Positions 17,413 through 26,478 of a stretch of 64,000 nt of DNA are shown here, piece after piece. The translations under genes and the position numbers were made by a program. Source of the stretch: Halopenitus salinus (GTDB lineage: Archaea > Halobacteriota > Halobacteria > Halobacteriales > Haloferacaceae); NCBI RefSeq assembly GCF_042662125.1, contig NZ_JBHSXL010000003.1, positions 410,109-474,108 of the forward strand, written 5' to 3'. The notes beneath the pieces are model-generated. The model had not been told where the DNA came from, searched no databases, and was given only the letters and a program-made list of their open reading frames with translations. Positions within the stretch are counted from its first letter, which is position 1. Every line of letters starts with the position of its first letter.

Positions 17413-18777
17413 ATGAATCTAGAAGAGGAAATCCGGAGAGGAGAACAAGAGTCTGAACGACTCGAATATAAGTCCAAAGAGGTCGGTCCCCGTAAAGTTG
17501 CGAAGGAGATCGCTGCGATGTCTAACGCTGTAGGTGGTGCCATCGTTTTAGGAATCCGCGAAGATTCGCATGGCCGACCCGATAGAATACAGAATGTTAC
17601 ATCGAGCGATGAAATTGCTCGATCAATCTCCGATGTGCTTAGTCACTATGTAGAACCAATTCCGCAATTTTCCACGGACATTCTAGATATTGAGGGAAAG
17701 ACTCAACTGGCAATTCTCGTCGAAGGGACAGACAACTTGCTGAGTTATGAGCATGATCGAATTGAAGAACCGTTGTTTCCGATTCGGCGGCAAACCGAAG
17801 TGAGGTATCTTTCTGGTCACGAAGTTCAGAACTACTTCGAAGAACGATTAGGAACTCTTTCGGAAAATGACAAGGAGGGACTTCTAAGGCTCCCTGAACC
17901 AGAGGAGGGTATCTCAAATTATTTTATTGAATGCCCGGAAGGGCACATCTCAGAACTTTGTTTATTTACTCCTCACTACTTTCCGGATAATCCGCACCGA
18001 GTCATGGCACAGCTTGACTATATTCCTGAAGAGCGGGCAGAACATGTATTTGCAGTTCTAGATAACCTGTTCGGTCTTTCTGTACCAGAGTGCCATTTCA
18101 CGATTAACCAGTCAAACGGAGCATGGATTGGCAGCGGATATCGGAATTTCGTAGCCAATCTCCGTAACCGAGAAGACAGATACTCGCAGTCGGAGGATTC
18201 CGGCTATCAGTTAGAATTGTATGACCATGACCAAGCAGTCCTCATTTGTGATCTAGATATCGGATATCCCGAATCGAGTCTACTCATCTACGCGGCACCT
18301 TTTACGTCGCAATCGGGGTACCGACATTTGACAGTGAATTTCTTGATCGATGGCCAACCCGTCGACGTTCGTCCGCTGATTGAATTTGCCGAGCAAAGTG
18401 AAGTGAACCTCACCACAGCAGAAAGCGTGGAGATTCCTACTGATGGAATTCAACGACCTGAGCGCATTCCGGTAGACATCGTAGAACGAACGACTCGGAC
18501 TGTGGAATTCGAGTCAGATTCAGAGGCTAGTGTTGACGGTGCCCTCTGTAAAAACCCATTCTATGGAAAAAGAGAATTCTTACAGAATAAATTAGATATA
18601 GGTCGAGTTGTTCCCCTGTCGAATTATCGCACTTTACGTTCTTTCCTACGTGATTGGGATCGTCCGGAAGATCCTCATGAGTACACGACGCAGCATTTTC
18701 ACGTCACCGATTGGGATGATTTCACGCGAGGGATTTATGCCAACGTAAAACAGGTCCACTTCTCGATAAATTGGTAG
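17413..18777 (+). CDS. AlbA_2 (Schlafen-type) domain protein (454 aa)
   Basis: Residues about 10-130 match the AlbA_2/Schlafen AlbA domain: E-x-x-R-LEYKSKEV, then KEIAAMSNAVGGAIVLGI with the usual SN..GG.I..G signature, then a YLVEG-like strand (LAILVEGTDN) and the R-x-E-VRYLSGHE end. The remaining 300 residues are unrecognised but well structured (alternating beta and charged stretches). AlbA_2 proteins bind nucleotide or nucleic acid; several are part of phage-defence loci. AT-rich codon use sets it apart from the GC-rich core. GGATTAAG about 28 bp before the ATG suggests a leaderless transcript. PadR lies upstream. Confidence 0.8.
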   Translation: MNLEEEIRRGEQESERLEYKSKEVGPRKVAKEIAAMSNAVGGAIVLGIREDSHGRPDRIQNVTSSDEIARSISDVLSHYVEPIPQFSTDILDIEGKTQLAILVEGTDNLLSYEHDRIEEPLFPIRRQTEVRYLSGHEVQNYFEERLGTLSENDKEGLLRLPEPEEGISNYFIECPEGHISELCLFTPHYFPDNPHRVMAQLDYIPEERAEHVFAVLDNLFGLSVPECHFTINQSNGAWIGSGYRNFVANLRNREDRYSQSEDSGYQLELYDHDQAVLICDLDIGYPESSLLIYAAPFTSQSGYRHLTVNFLIDGQPVDVRPLIEFAEQSEVNLTTAESVEIPTDGIQRPERIPVDIVERTTRTVEFESDSEASVDGALCKNPFYGKREFLQNKLDIGRVVPLSNYRTLRSFLRDWDRPEDPHEYTTQHFHVTDWDDFTRGIYANVKQVHFSINW

Positions 18778-18801
18778 CCTCCCAGAATATATCCTCATCG
18801 G

Positions 18802-18914
18802 TTTCCTGTCTTCAGATAGATTCTCATCCGAAACGATTCGTCGCTGAAGATTGTGTATCCTGTATCGACAATGACCAGCCCAAGATGATCATCGACCGGA
18901 GATCTCAACAGAGC
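18802..18914 (+). repeat. Decayed MITE-like copy of the IS-end repeat
   Basis: TTCCTGTCTTCAGATAGATT and the following GAAACGATTCGTCGCTGAAG align with the subterminal part of the repeat at 29511-29574, and CTCAACAGAGC at 18904-18914 is an inverted end. About 110 bp between gives a miniature element. The 313-bp gap 18778-19090 otherwise holds the promoter and leader of the next operon. Confidence 0.45.
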
Positions 18915-19011
18915 TACTGATCTACATCCGGTCTAACACCCCCTCTCAGGAGCTTGTAGATACAGCTCACCATCCAAATCACGAGGGAGTTTCACTTAAT
19001 ATACAAATAGT

Positions 19012-19074
19012 TTTTATAATCGATCCATTACCCACAAGTGGCTGAAAACGCCCCCCGGTGCGATGACACCGGGG
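19012..19074 (+). promoter_or_regulatory. TATA box and leader hairpin of the HNH-AddAB-like operon
   Basis: TTTTATAAT (19012-19020) predicts transcription from about 19043, leaving a leader of about 48 nt before the ATG at 19091. The leader contains a perfect hairpin: CCCCGGTG (19053-19060), six-base loop, CACCGGGG (19067-19074). Most other genes here look leaderless, so this leader is unusual and may allow control by RNA structure. Confidence 0.5.
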
Positions 19075-19090
19075 AACAACGCTGCCACCA

Positions 19091-19387
19091 ATGACAGCAA
19101 ACGACACTAACCGTGTCGAGAGTGATAACTCTGCCTCTCGGAGGACCGAGGAATCACTCTCCGCACACGACACACAAGACGCACGAATCGTCGCGGAAAC
19201 ACGCGCTGTCGGAGGAACGACGACACGCAGAGACCTCCTAGTAAAAACTGAATTGACTTCAGAGACGCTTGGGGAACGACTGTGTGAACTTGCAGACTGG
19301 GGCTATCTCGATCTAATCGGTGACTCTGGGCACGAGTTGATCGTCCTCACACATCGTGGTAAAAATCTCGCTGAGGAGGTTCGATGA
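19091..19387 (+). CDS. Small winged-helix protein (98 aa), first gene of operon
   Basis: After a disordered acidic N-terminus (1-30), residues 32-98 look like a winged helix: DARIVAETRAVGGTTTRRDLL, SETLGERLCELADWGYLDLI as recognition helix, and HELIVLTHRGK as wing. It is a likely DNA-binding subunit or repressor. The stop overlaps the next ATG by four bases. As first gene behind a structured leader it is well placed to regulate the operon, but it could also be a structural part of the complex. Confidence 0.65.
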   Translation: MTANDTNRVESDNSASRRTEESLSAHDTQDARIVAETRAVGGTTTRRDLLVKTELTSETLGERLCELADWGYLDLIGDSGHELIVLTHRGKNLAEEVR

Positions 19388-19755
19388 CAGAACCAAATCA
19401 AGACAGCGCGATGCCTCTTGATCCCGATGACGCGTTCCAAGCTGTGTCCAATAGCCGAAGACGGCAGGTTCTCCTGTCGCTTTCTCAGACGGACGGTGTA
19501 GTGTCCGTCTCTGAGCTCGCTCGGGAAATTGCTGCGATCGAGAATCTCATCGATCCTGGTGAAGTATCGGGTGAACAGCGGACGACAGTGTATATCGCAC
19601 TGATACAGTCACACCTGGGAATGCTAGACGACATAGGCGTCATCGCTTACGACGAGAGAGCTAAACAGGTCGAATCAACCGAGGTAACGAAACCCGTCGC
19701 TCAACACATTCGGGAGATAACAAGCGCGTGCTACGAACCAGAGGATTCTGAATGA
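19384..19755 (+). CDS. DUF7344-like winged-helix protein (123 aa)
   Basis: The sequence from LDPDDAFQAVSNSRRRQVLL through VSVSELAREIA and TTVYIALIQSHLGMLDDIGVI is a haloarchaeal winged helix of the DUF7344 type (family name from memory). The RRRQVL helix and the H-L-x-x-L-x-x-x-G-V recognition helix are clear. It overlaps the preceding and following genes by four bases each, so it is made with them. Probably DNA-binding. Confidence 0.7.
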   Translation: MTEPNQDSAMPLDPDDAFQAVSNSRRRQVLLSLSQTDGVVSVSELAREIAAIENLIDPGEVSGEQRTTVYIALIQSHLGMLDDIGVIAYDERAKQVESTEVTKPVAQHIREITSACYEPEDSE

Positions 19756-20012
19756 CTCGCACCTCTGAGGACGATCTGATCGACGGATCGGTAATTCGGA
19801 AACTGACGAATCAGTTCGACCAGACGAACCAACTATTGGAGTGTCTTTCCCCGGTGAATAGTAACTCAAACCTGTTTGTTAGTGTGATCGAGTTATACTC
19901 GCGTTGGAAGGTTGATTCCGACGCTAAACAAATTCTTTCCCGATGGTTACTGGCAGAAGACGTCACCCCGTATAGCGATGAAGCGTACACGGGGGTGACA
20001 GATGGTTCGTAA
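19752..20012 (+). CDS. Hypothetical small protein (86 aa) in HNH-AddAB-like operon
   Basis: No family recognised. A mainly helical acidic protein (VIRKLTNQFDQTNQLLECL, then VIELYSRWKVDSDAKQIL). It overlaps the preceding gene by four bases and the HNH gene by eleven, so its expression is locked to both. It might be a small bridging subunit. Confidence 0.6.
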   Translation: MTRTSEDDLIDGSVIRKLTNQFDQTNQLLECLSPVNSNSNLFVSVIELYSRWKVDSDAKQILSRWLLAEDVTPYSDEAYTGVTDGS

Positions 20013-20781
20013 CGGGGGATACAACACGTTCCCGACGAGTGTTAGGGAAGAGATCCTCGAACGAGACCGGTATCGGTGTCAGGTATGTGCACGGTTGGGC
20101 CCTGAACGCGGTGGGAATATCGACTTGGAAGCACACCATATGCAAGAGAATCCGGAATACGTCGACCGTGACCACCCAGACAACGGGACGACAATGTGTA
20201 TTCCGTGCCATCACTTGGTCACTCAGCGGATAACGGCCGATGACCTTCCGTTCGACCTCGACGACATCGCCGCCGAGGTTACCCTGCTGTACAAAGACTA
20301 CGGAATTCTCACTTACCTCTACGAGAACGGGCCAGCGACAACTAGCGAGATCAGAGAAGCCACCGATGGATCGACTCGGACATCGATCATTGAGCGCCTG
20401 TGGACGTTGATGTCTGTCGATCGGAAGGTGAGCTCATTGAACCAACCACTGGTTGATAAAGACCTCGACACTGGTGAATGGGGATATCCTGCTGACATCG
20501 GGCGCACTGTCCGAGCCAGATTGCCCACAAGCGAGAAAGAACTAGTGGACGGGCTTCGAGACGAGCTCTTACGGCGACTTCTTGATGCCGGGGTCTCCCA
20601 TTCGACTGTTGGGATGCTCTTTGGCCGGTCGTATAGGGCGACATTTTACATCAACAAGAGGGCAGGTGCGCTTAGAGTCCCCCTCGACGACAGTGAGCAC
20701 CCTGACGCGCCGATGGATGCAAATGAACTTGATGAAGTCGTCGACCGATTAGCGGGATTGTTCGAAGAGGCCGATATATAG
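20002..20781 (+). CDS. HNH endonuclease with C-terminal winged helix (259 aa)
   Basis: The N-terminal domain has Cys26/Cys29 and Cys66/Cys69 for the structural zinc, and the HNH residues His45-His46, Asn61 and His70. Residues about 100-160 (LTYLYENGPATTSEIREATD) look like a winged helix, and a further helical segment (LRRLLDAGVSHSTVGMLFGRS) resembles a helix-turn-helix. So the protein joins nuclease and DNA binding. It overlaps the gene before by 11 bp; its TAG shares a base with the GTG start of the AddB-N-like gene. This tight coupling makes it a probable component of the helicase complex. Confidence 0.82.
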   Translation: MVRNGGYNTFPTSVREEILERDRYRCQVCARLGPERGGNIDLEAHHMQENPEYVDRDHPDNGTTMCIPCHHLVTQRITADDLPFDLDDIAAEVTLLYKDYGILTYLYENGPATTSEIREATDGSTRTSIIERLWTLMSVDRKVSSLNQPLVDKDLDTGEWGYPADIGRTVRARLPTSEKELVDGLRDELLRRLLDAGVSHSTVGMLFGRSYRATFYINKRAGALRVPLDDSEHPDAPMDANELDEVVDRLAGLFEEADI

Positions 20782-21665
20782 TGACTGACAATGGTTCACG
20801 GGAGGACACTGTAGACGTGGAAACGGATAGATACCGTCGAGAATCCATGGAAGGCGATCAGAGGCTGGTCGATAGCGAAGAGGAACAACTGACGCTACAC
20901 GTCGCTGACGAAGACGAGCTCTTCGAGAGGGCCCGTCAGTGTACACGACCGACAGAACTCGTAGTGTCTCCGGTTGAACTCCATCAGCGGAACGTTCAGC
21001 GGCGGCTTCGGGAAGAGCATCTCCCGAAAGACGCCTTCTCGTTCGAAGACCCCGTTCAGCTCAGCAAACGGCTCCTAGAGTCGAATGAACGTCCGACTGC
21101 AACTATCGACCGGATCGATCGCTTGAGCCTGCTCCGTTCAGTTCTTGAGGATTCGATGTCTCAGGAGTCGCCAGACATCGCATTCTCATCCCGGCTTGCT
21201 TCGCGTGAGCCACAGCAGATCGAACAAATTCGCACGGAAGTAGAGACAGTCACAAATTTTCACCCTGAACGAGTCGCAGCGTGGCGAGATACGGCCGGTG
21301 ATTTGTACAGTCCGATCGACGCAACGGCTACAGAGCTTCTCGACATCGCGCTTGGCGTGGAACGTAATCTCCGGGAGCGGACCTCAAAGGCAATCTCGGA
21401 AACAGAACTGGTCCGACGAGCGACTCAAACACTCGTGGCAACGGATGGTTCTGTGTGGGAAAGCGCGTATCCGCATATCGAACGGCTCACGCTACTCGGA
21501 CTCAGCAGTCTTTCCGCACCTCACACTGATCTCGTCCATGGAATTCTTGCGACAACGGAAGTTAAGGTCCACATCCATTTCCGCTCTGAAAGTGGAGTGT
21601 ACCTCAAAAAGCGGGCACGGCACCTACTTGCAGTCACTGGTCCCGGGACAGAGGTGTTCGAATGA
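20781..21665 (+). CDS. AddB-like N-terminal half, no Walker A (294 aa)
   Basis: Starts at GTG (20781) within TAGTGA. The product resembles the N-terminal part of AddB/RexB-type proteins: a P-loop-like start region LVVSPVELHQRNVQRRLRE, a long helical mid-part, and HIERLTLLGLSSLSAPHTDL, then the strand VKVHIHFR. The Walker A GxGK motif expected in an active helicase is not present, so it cannot be a motor by itself. The identification rests on the pattern and on the next two genes; it is not certain. It overlaps the C-terminal-half gene by four bases (ATGA). Confidence 0.6.
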   Translation: MTDNGSREDTVDVETDRYRRESMEGDQRLVDSEEEQLTLHVADEDELFERARQCTRPTELVVSPVELHQRNVQRRLREEHLPKDAFSFEDPVQLSKRLLESNERPTATIDRIDRLSLLRSVLEDSMSQESPDIAFSSRLASREPQQIEQIRTEVETVTNFHPERVAAWRDTAGDLYSPIDATATELLDIALGVERNLRERTSKAISETELVRRATQTLVATDGSVWESAYPHIERLTLLGLSSLSAPHTDLVHGILATTEVKVHIHFRSESGVYLKKRARHLLAVTGPGTEVFE

Positions 21666-22891
21666 CCGCATCGGACCGTTTCACGCTCACACGGCCGATC
21701 GATCCACCAGAAACCCCCACAGTCGAAATCGTGTCGTCGACGCAGCGAGAGGAAGCGAGAAGCGCGATGGCGGTCGTGGCCGCGCTGTGTGACCAAGATG
21801 TTTCGATCCGCGACGTGGCTGTCGTCGTCCGCGACCTCGACCCCTACGAAGAACCGTTGTTCCGAGCGGCCATCCAATATGGACTCACACCAGTGTTTTG
21901 GACACAGCTCCGAGTAACTCGGACACGGCCATATGCTCTCGTTGATGCTGTCTGTGAAACGCTTTCTGAGTCGTCTATAGAACTCGATACCCTACTTCGG
22001 CCACTCGAACTGGGCTGGTCGCCGACCGGAGAAGTATCCGATACATGGCCGATTGACCCCGCGACAGTGTCGAAAGCGATCAGGCGGCTTCCGCGCGAAT
22101 CGCGGACTACCAGGGGGTGGAAAGACGTAATCGAAGCTTCTGGTGACGTGGACGACCGCATTTGGAAGTACGTGGACTGGGTAAGTGCTGCTCCCGACCC
22201 GGAGCCAGGCCTCGTGAGGGAACTGCTCAGTGATGTCATTGAGGGATATGCTGAGCACGGACTTCCGGAGACGAAAGCTACAGACTCGCCAGCACTGCTC
22301 GACACGGAAACTGACGCAAGGGCTGTCGTGCGTATTCGAACGCTCGTCGAACAACTGAGTCACAAATACGCTGATCGACTCGACAAAAAAACGGTCGAAC
22401 AGTCGTGGGATGACGTCGCCGAACTGGCCAGCGTGATCGTCACACAGCGACCGGGGCGGAGAGAGCACTCGAACGCGCGTGCCGTGGACGTGTTGGAAGC
22501 AAACGACGTCTGGGCGCTCGACGTTCCATACGTAGTCGCGCTGGGGTTGACCGCCGAACGATGGCCGCAACCACCAGAGTCAGTTCTGCCACCAGAATTC
22601 CGAGAAGCGGTTTTTCGGGGTGAGGGCCGATCACGGCTTCTCGCACCACAGCCCGCGTGGGCAGGCGGCCGAGACCGAGACCAGTTCGTGGACACACTTC
22701 GTGCTGCAAGCCGATGTGCGGTCGTGATGCGGCATACACGGACCACAGACGGTGAGGATGTCCCGCGATCCCCGTTCCTTGAATACCTCGACAACGAGCA
22801 TGTGTCCGAAGCAAGTAGAAGCCAACTCGTCGGAACCGATCGGGACCTTCCACCGGAACTTCAGAGATATCTCACCGGAGAGGTGAAATGA
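21662..22891 (+). CDS. AddB/RecC-like inactivated helicase half (409 aa)
   Basis: The sequence continues the AddB-type fold: IVSSTQREEARSAMAVVAAL, VSIRDVAVVVRDLDPYEEPL (the 'which may be the RecC/AddB early strand' pattern), LTPVFWTQLRVTRTRPYALV, and late in the protein DVWALDVPYVVALGLTAERW, matching the L-G-L-x-E-x-x-W/F-P helicase-like motif. It ends without the C-terminal RecB-type nuclease and iron-sulphur cysteines that AddB normally carries. With the preceding gene it would make one complete but catalytically dead AddB. Four-base overlaps on both sides. Confidence 0.65.
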   Translation: MTASDRFTLTRPIDPPETPTVEIVSSTQREEARSAMAVVAALCDQDVSIRDVAVVVRDLDPYEEPLFRAAIQYGLTPVFWTQLRVTRTRPYALVDAVCETLSESSIELDTLLRPLELGWSPTGEVSDTWPIDPATVSKAIRRLPRESRTTRGWKDVIEASGDVDDRIWKYVDWVSAAPDPEPGLVRELLSDVIEGYAEHGLPETKATDSPALLDTETDARAVVRIRTLVEQLSHKYADRLDKKTVEQSWDDVAELASVIVTQRPGRREHSNARAVDVLEANDVWALDVPYVVALGLTAERWPQPPESVLPPEFREAVFRGEGRSRLLAPQPAWAGGRDRDQFVDTLRAASRCAVVMRHTRTTDGEDVPRSPFLEYLDNEHVSEASRSQLVGTDRDLPPELQRYLTGEVK

Positions 22892-25800
22892 CAATGAGTG
22901 AAATTGGCGACGACAATCCCCTCGTTTTGAGGGGCGCACAGCAGGCGATCAGGAATGCCTATTTCGATTACGAGACCGGGCTCTTCACGCTAAATTGTGT
23001 TCCGGGTGCCGGCAAATCCGTCGTCGCACACCACATCGCCGCCGAGGATATCCTCCGCCGATACGTCGCTGGTGATCCGACGCCGGAACAGCACGTCGCG
23101 GTGATATCGTTCAATCGTGACGAGGCTGCCGACATCGTCCCGAAGGTATGCGATCGGCTGCGAACCATTGTTGAACACGATCTCGTCTCCATCGCATCCG
23201 AAGTCACCGACGAAGAGCTTGAATATCTCTTACAGCGTACACGCCAGGCCCCGTACGTAGGAACTGTTGACAGCCTCCTTCGTGGTGTCCTACAAGAGAT
23301 CTCCCATGACGCAGGATTCGAGGAGATGCCTTCAGTTGGTAATGACGCGCTATTACATCGAGCTCACCGAAACTGTTACGAGGCTCTTCAGGATGACCCG
23401 GATCACGAACGACGACTCCGAGATCTAGAAGCCGCATATCCGGAGGGAGAGTATGACGATAGTGTAGCTGAGATGCTCAAATCCGCCGTGACGTTCTGCC
23501 GCGATCAACGTCTGTCGACTGCGGATTTTCACTCGGAATTGGCACAGACGCGGGATGCCACATACCCCGGCGGAAAATCCGAGTCCTTCGAAGATATCGC
23601 ACAGTCCGTTGAGCGGTTTGTCAACGGTAGCGGAGAAGACGGCGACGACGATGTTGGAGAGCGCGTCAGAGATCGTGTGGCTGTGCCCGACCAAGAGCGA
23701 CTGCTCGATGCCGACCGCCAACTGTACGACGCATGGTCTGAGCAGATCGACGACTTCTGTACGATTTTGGCGGCCTATCGCACGGTCTACCAAGACGTCG
23801 TCCGGGAATTGGGTGTCGTCTCCCACACGGATGTCGCATATCTCGTGGACGCGTACTTTGACGAGTCCGTTGATCGATCTCGGCTCCCAGAGCCGCTTCG
23901 TGAGGTCAATGACACGCACCGCGATCGTGTCTTACAGACGTATCAATCACGGATTCGTAGTTTGATCATCGACGAGGCTCAGGACGTTTCTGCTATTCAG
24001 CACGCCGCGCTGTCACATATCGTGACGGAAGGCTCACGGGTGTTTGCCTGCGGAGACGTCCGTCAGGGAATCTACCTGTGGCGACACGCAGACCCGACAT
24101 GGTTCGACGCTGCGACCACCAACGGAGAGTACCTCGGCATTAGCTGGGATCCTCACGAAAATCGGACCGCAACGACCACATACCGGTGCGTTCCCGATAT
24201 CGCAGCGGGCATCAACGCCATCGGTGAACCGATGTTGACCGACCCAGCCCGTGGAGACCTGGGTGGTCTAGATGTAGCATATCCCCGGTTACAGGCAGCC
24301 CGTGACGGAGATGATGATGCCGCCATTCATATCTCTGCGTTTAACGGTGCTGGCCGCCCGGGAACCGACACGTGGGCGTCTCCCGATGATGGTGTTGGCG
24401 AGGCAGACAAGTTAGCAACTCACATCGCAAAGGGGCTTGCGGACGGAACGTTCTGTGACGAACACGGTTCTCCTCTAAACGTCACGGTGTTATTTCGGCG
24501 CAGAGCGCGGATGCCGGAGTACAAAAAGGCGTTTGATAACGAGAATCTCCGAGTACGCACTGCGGCAGAGGGACTATTTGCTTGCCCTGCGGTCGGCACA
24601 GTATTCGCTGTCTGTGACTGGTTACAAGAGCCCGGTTCTCCGGAGCAAACGAAGGCACTGCTCACGGGGTCCGAACTGGGAGTCGATATCGACACGGATA
24701 CCTTTGAAAGTCAAGAGTGGGACATAGATCACGCGCTCGACGACGTGAGCAGGATGTCGGCGGAACAGCAGCACGTGCTACGTGGACTTCGCCGCCTCCG
24801 TGACAGACGCGATATGGTCCACCGACAGCCGGCCAGCGTATATATCGAGGAGATAATCGAGTCGCTCGCACTTCGGGCAGATCCGTGGGAACTCGCGTCC
24901 GGTGTCGCTCCCGCCCAGCGAGTCGCAAATCTCGATGCGCTTGTCGAGACGATTACCGAGTGGGAGGGAGAGACACGTTACGCACCTGGGGACTTGGTTG
25001 AGCTCGTCCAACCCTTCTTTGAGAGCCCCAGTGAGGGGCCGTCCCAACCAAGCACTGTGGGCAGCGAGTACGACGTCGAGTTCCGGACTGTACACGACGC
25101 AAAAGGTGATCAAGACGACGTCGTCGCCATCGCCGATCCCGGATTCAATGTATGGTCGCTGGGACCCCATACACAACGATTCGTCACACAGGGATCAATC
25201 ACGGGAATCGCCCCACCCACAAACACCGATGTTCCTAATGACATTACGCTCCCGCCGTTCGACGGTGGACTATACGACTCACCGGGCGGCTGGGACCGCG
25301 ATACCGGGCTTCGGTGGGCGACAGCTCAGTGGTCCGACACCGTGTGTGAATCCACGAACCGTCAGAACCTCGTCGGTCCTGAGCGGCTCTGCCGTGTCGT
25401 CGCAAATGAACGTGCAGAGGTGTGGCGATTGCTGTACGTGGCGCTAACACGAGCTAGAGACCATTTGATCGTACCCCTACCGCTTGATACTAGAGAAAAT
25501 CAGCTTCGTGACCGCTGGCTAGATACGATCCGTGACGGTCTCCAATTCAGACAGAAGGGAACTGACTCGTACACATTAGAACTCGATAGATCGGACCCAA
25601 ACGGAGACGCGATTGAAGTCGGAGTCAACGACGTCGATTTGTTCGCCCAATGGAGCCCCGCAAAATCCGAACTATCCCCTGCTAACGTCGTCACCCGGCG
25701 ACCACAGCCTAATGAGCTCGAACAGTGGATTCCACGGTTCCTGAATCCCTCGACAATGTACCCGTTGACTGAAGACCTCGACAAGTACACCATCCCACAT

Positions 25801-26463
25801 CTCCTTGGAGAATCGCTCCACACAGACACGAACGATGTCCCCGACGATCTTCCACTCTTATTTGATCAGCTGGGACCCGAGGCAGTCGGGACGTGTCTCC
25901 ACGCAGTGCTCACGGAGTTGGTTGCCCGAGGGATTACCGAAACATCGCTACGAGCGATGAATTCGAATGTTCGAGAGACTTTCGATGATGTAATTGATGA
26001 TCTTGCGTCGGAAGCAAGCGTCGCCGAGCGTGACGCTATGTATGCGTTCTTCGAGCGCGTACTCGTAGGATTCGTTGATTCCAATCTATGGGAGCGAATT
26101 GAGGATCCGCGAACAGACGTAAGCGTTGAGCGGCCCATCGATGGCCTTGTCGAATCAGGCGGAGTCGAGTTCGAGATTCATGGACAGATCGACTTCGTTA
26201 TTGAGTACCCGAACGGAGAGCGAATCCTGTCAGATGTGAAGATAGCATTAGCTGAACCGACCGAGAAAACACACCAGCGGTATCAACTACAGATTGCAGC
26301 ATACACCTATCTCAGTGAGCAAATGAAGGAGTCCAATACGACCGTAGAGGGAACTGTTGAGACTTTCGGTGTCACAACTGGTACAACTACGTCCTCGTGG
26401 CCTTCAGACATTATTCAGACACGTTTAGAACGATTTGGATCCGTTGAATTTCTTGATCGCTAA
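22888..26463 (+). CDS. AddA/RecB-like UvrD helicase-nuclease (1191 aa)
   Basis: A superfamily 1A helicase. CVPGAGKS (37-44) is Walker A; DEAQD near 361 is motif II; GDVRQGIYLWRHADP is motif III; TTTYRCVPDIAAGI is motif IV; TVHDAKGDQDDVV is motif V; YVALTRARDH near 848 is motif VI. The C-terminal domain (about 1000-1180) is a RecB-type PD-(D/E)xK nuclease: GTCLHAVL, HGQIDFVIE, SDVKI (D near 1115) and YQLQIAAYTYL. It should unwind and cut double-stranded DNA ends. It is the last gene of the overlapping operon and overlaps the AddB-C-like gene by four bases; a second in-frame ATG at 22894 is possible. Confidence 0.85.
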   Translation: MTMSEIGDDNPLVLRGAQQAIRNAYFDYETGLFTLNCVPGAGKSVVAHHIAAEDILRRYVAGDPTPEQHVAVISFNRDEAADIVPKVCDRLRTIVEHDLVSIASEVTDEELEYLLQRTRQAPYVGTVDSLLRGVLQEISHDAGFEEMPSVGNDALLHRAHRNCYEALQDDPDHERRLRDLEAAYPEGEYDDSVAEMLKSAVTFCRDQRLSTADFHSELAQTRDATYPGGKSESFEDIAQSVERFVNGSGEDGDDDVGERVRDRVAVPDQERLLDADRQLYDAWSEQIDDFCTILAAYRTVYQDVVRELGVVSHTDVAYLVDAYFDESVDRSRLPEPLREVNDTHRDRVLQTYQSRIRSLIIDEAQDVSAIQHAALSHIVTEGSRVFACGDVRQGIYLWRHADPTWFDAATTNGEYLGISWDPHENRTATTTYRCVPDIAAGINAIGEPMLTDPARGDLGGLDVAYPRLQAARDGDDDAAIHISAFNGAGRPGTDTWASPDDGVGEADKLATHIAKGLADGTFCDEHGSPLNVTVLFRRRARMPEYKKAFDNENLRVRTAAEGLFACPAVGTVFAVCDWLQEPGSPEQTKALLTGSELGVDIDTDTFESQEWDIDHALDDVSRMSAEQQHVLRGLRRLRDRRDMVHRQPASVYIEEIIESLALRADPWELASGVAPAQRVANLDALVETITEWEGETRYAPGDLVELVQPFFESPSEGPSQPSTVGSEYDVEFRTVHDAKGDQDDVVAIADPGFNVWSLGPHTQRFVTQGSITGIAPPTNTDVPNDITLPPFDGGLYDSPGGWDRDTGLRWATAQWSDTVCESTNRQNLVGPERLCRVVANERAEVWRLLYVALTRARDHLIVPLPLDTRENQLRDRWLDTIRDGLQFRQKGTDSYTLELDRSDPNGDAIEVGVNDVDLFAQWSPAKSELSPANVVTRRPQPNELEQWIPRFLNPSTMYPLTEDLDKYTIPHLLGESLHTDTNDVPDDLPLLFDQLGPEAVGTCLHAVLTELVARGITETSLRAMNSNVRETFDDVIDDLASEASVAERDAMYAFFERVLVGFVDSNLWERIEDPRTDVSVERPIDGLVESGGVEFEIHGQIDFVIEYPNGERILSDVKIALAEPTEKTHQRYQLQIAAYTYLSEQMKESNTTVEGTVETFGVTTGTTTSSWPSDIIQTRLERFGSVEFLDR

Positions 26464-26478
26464 TACAGATATCCTGAT

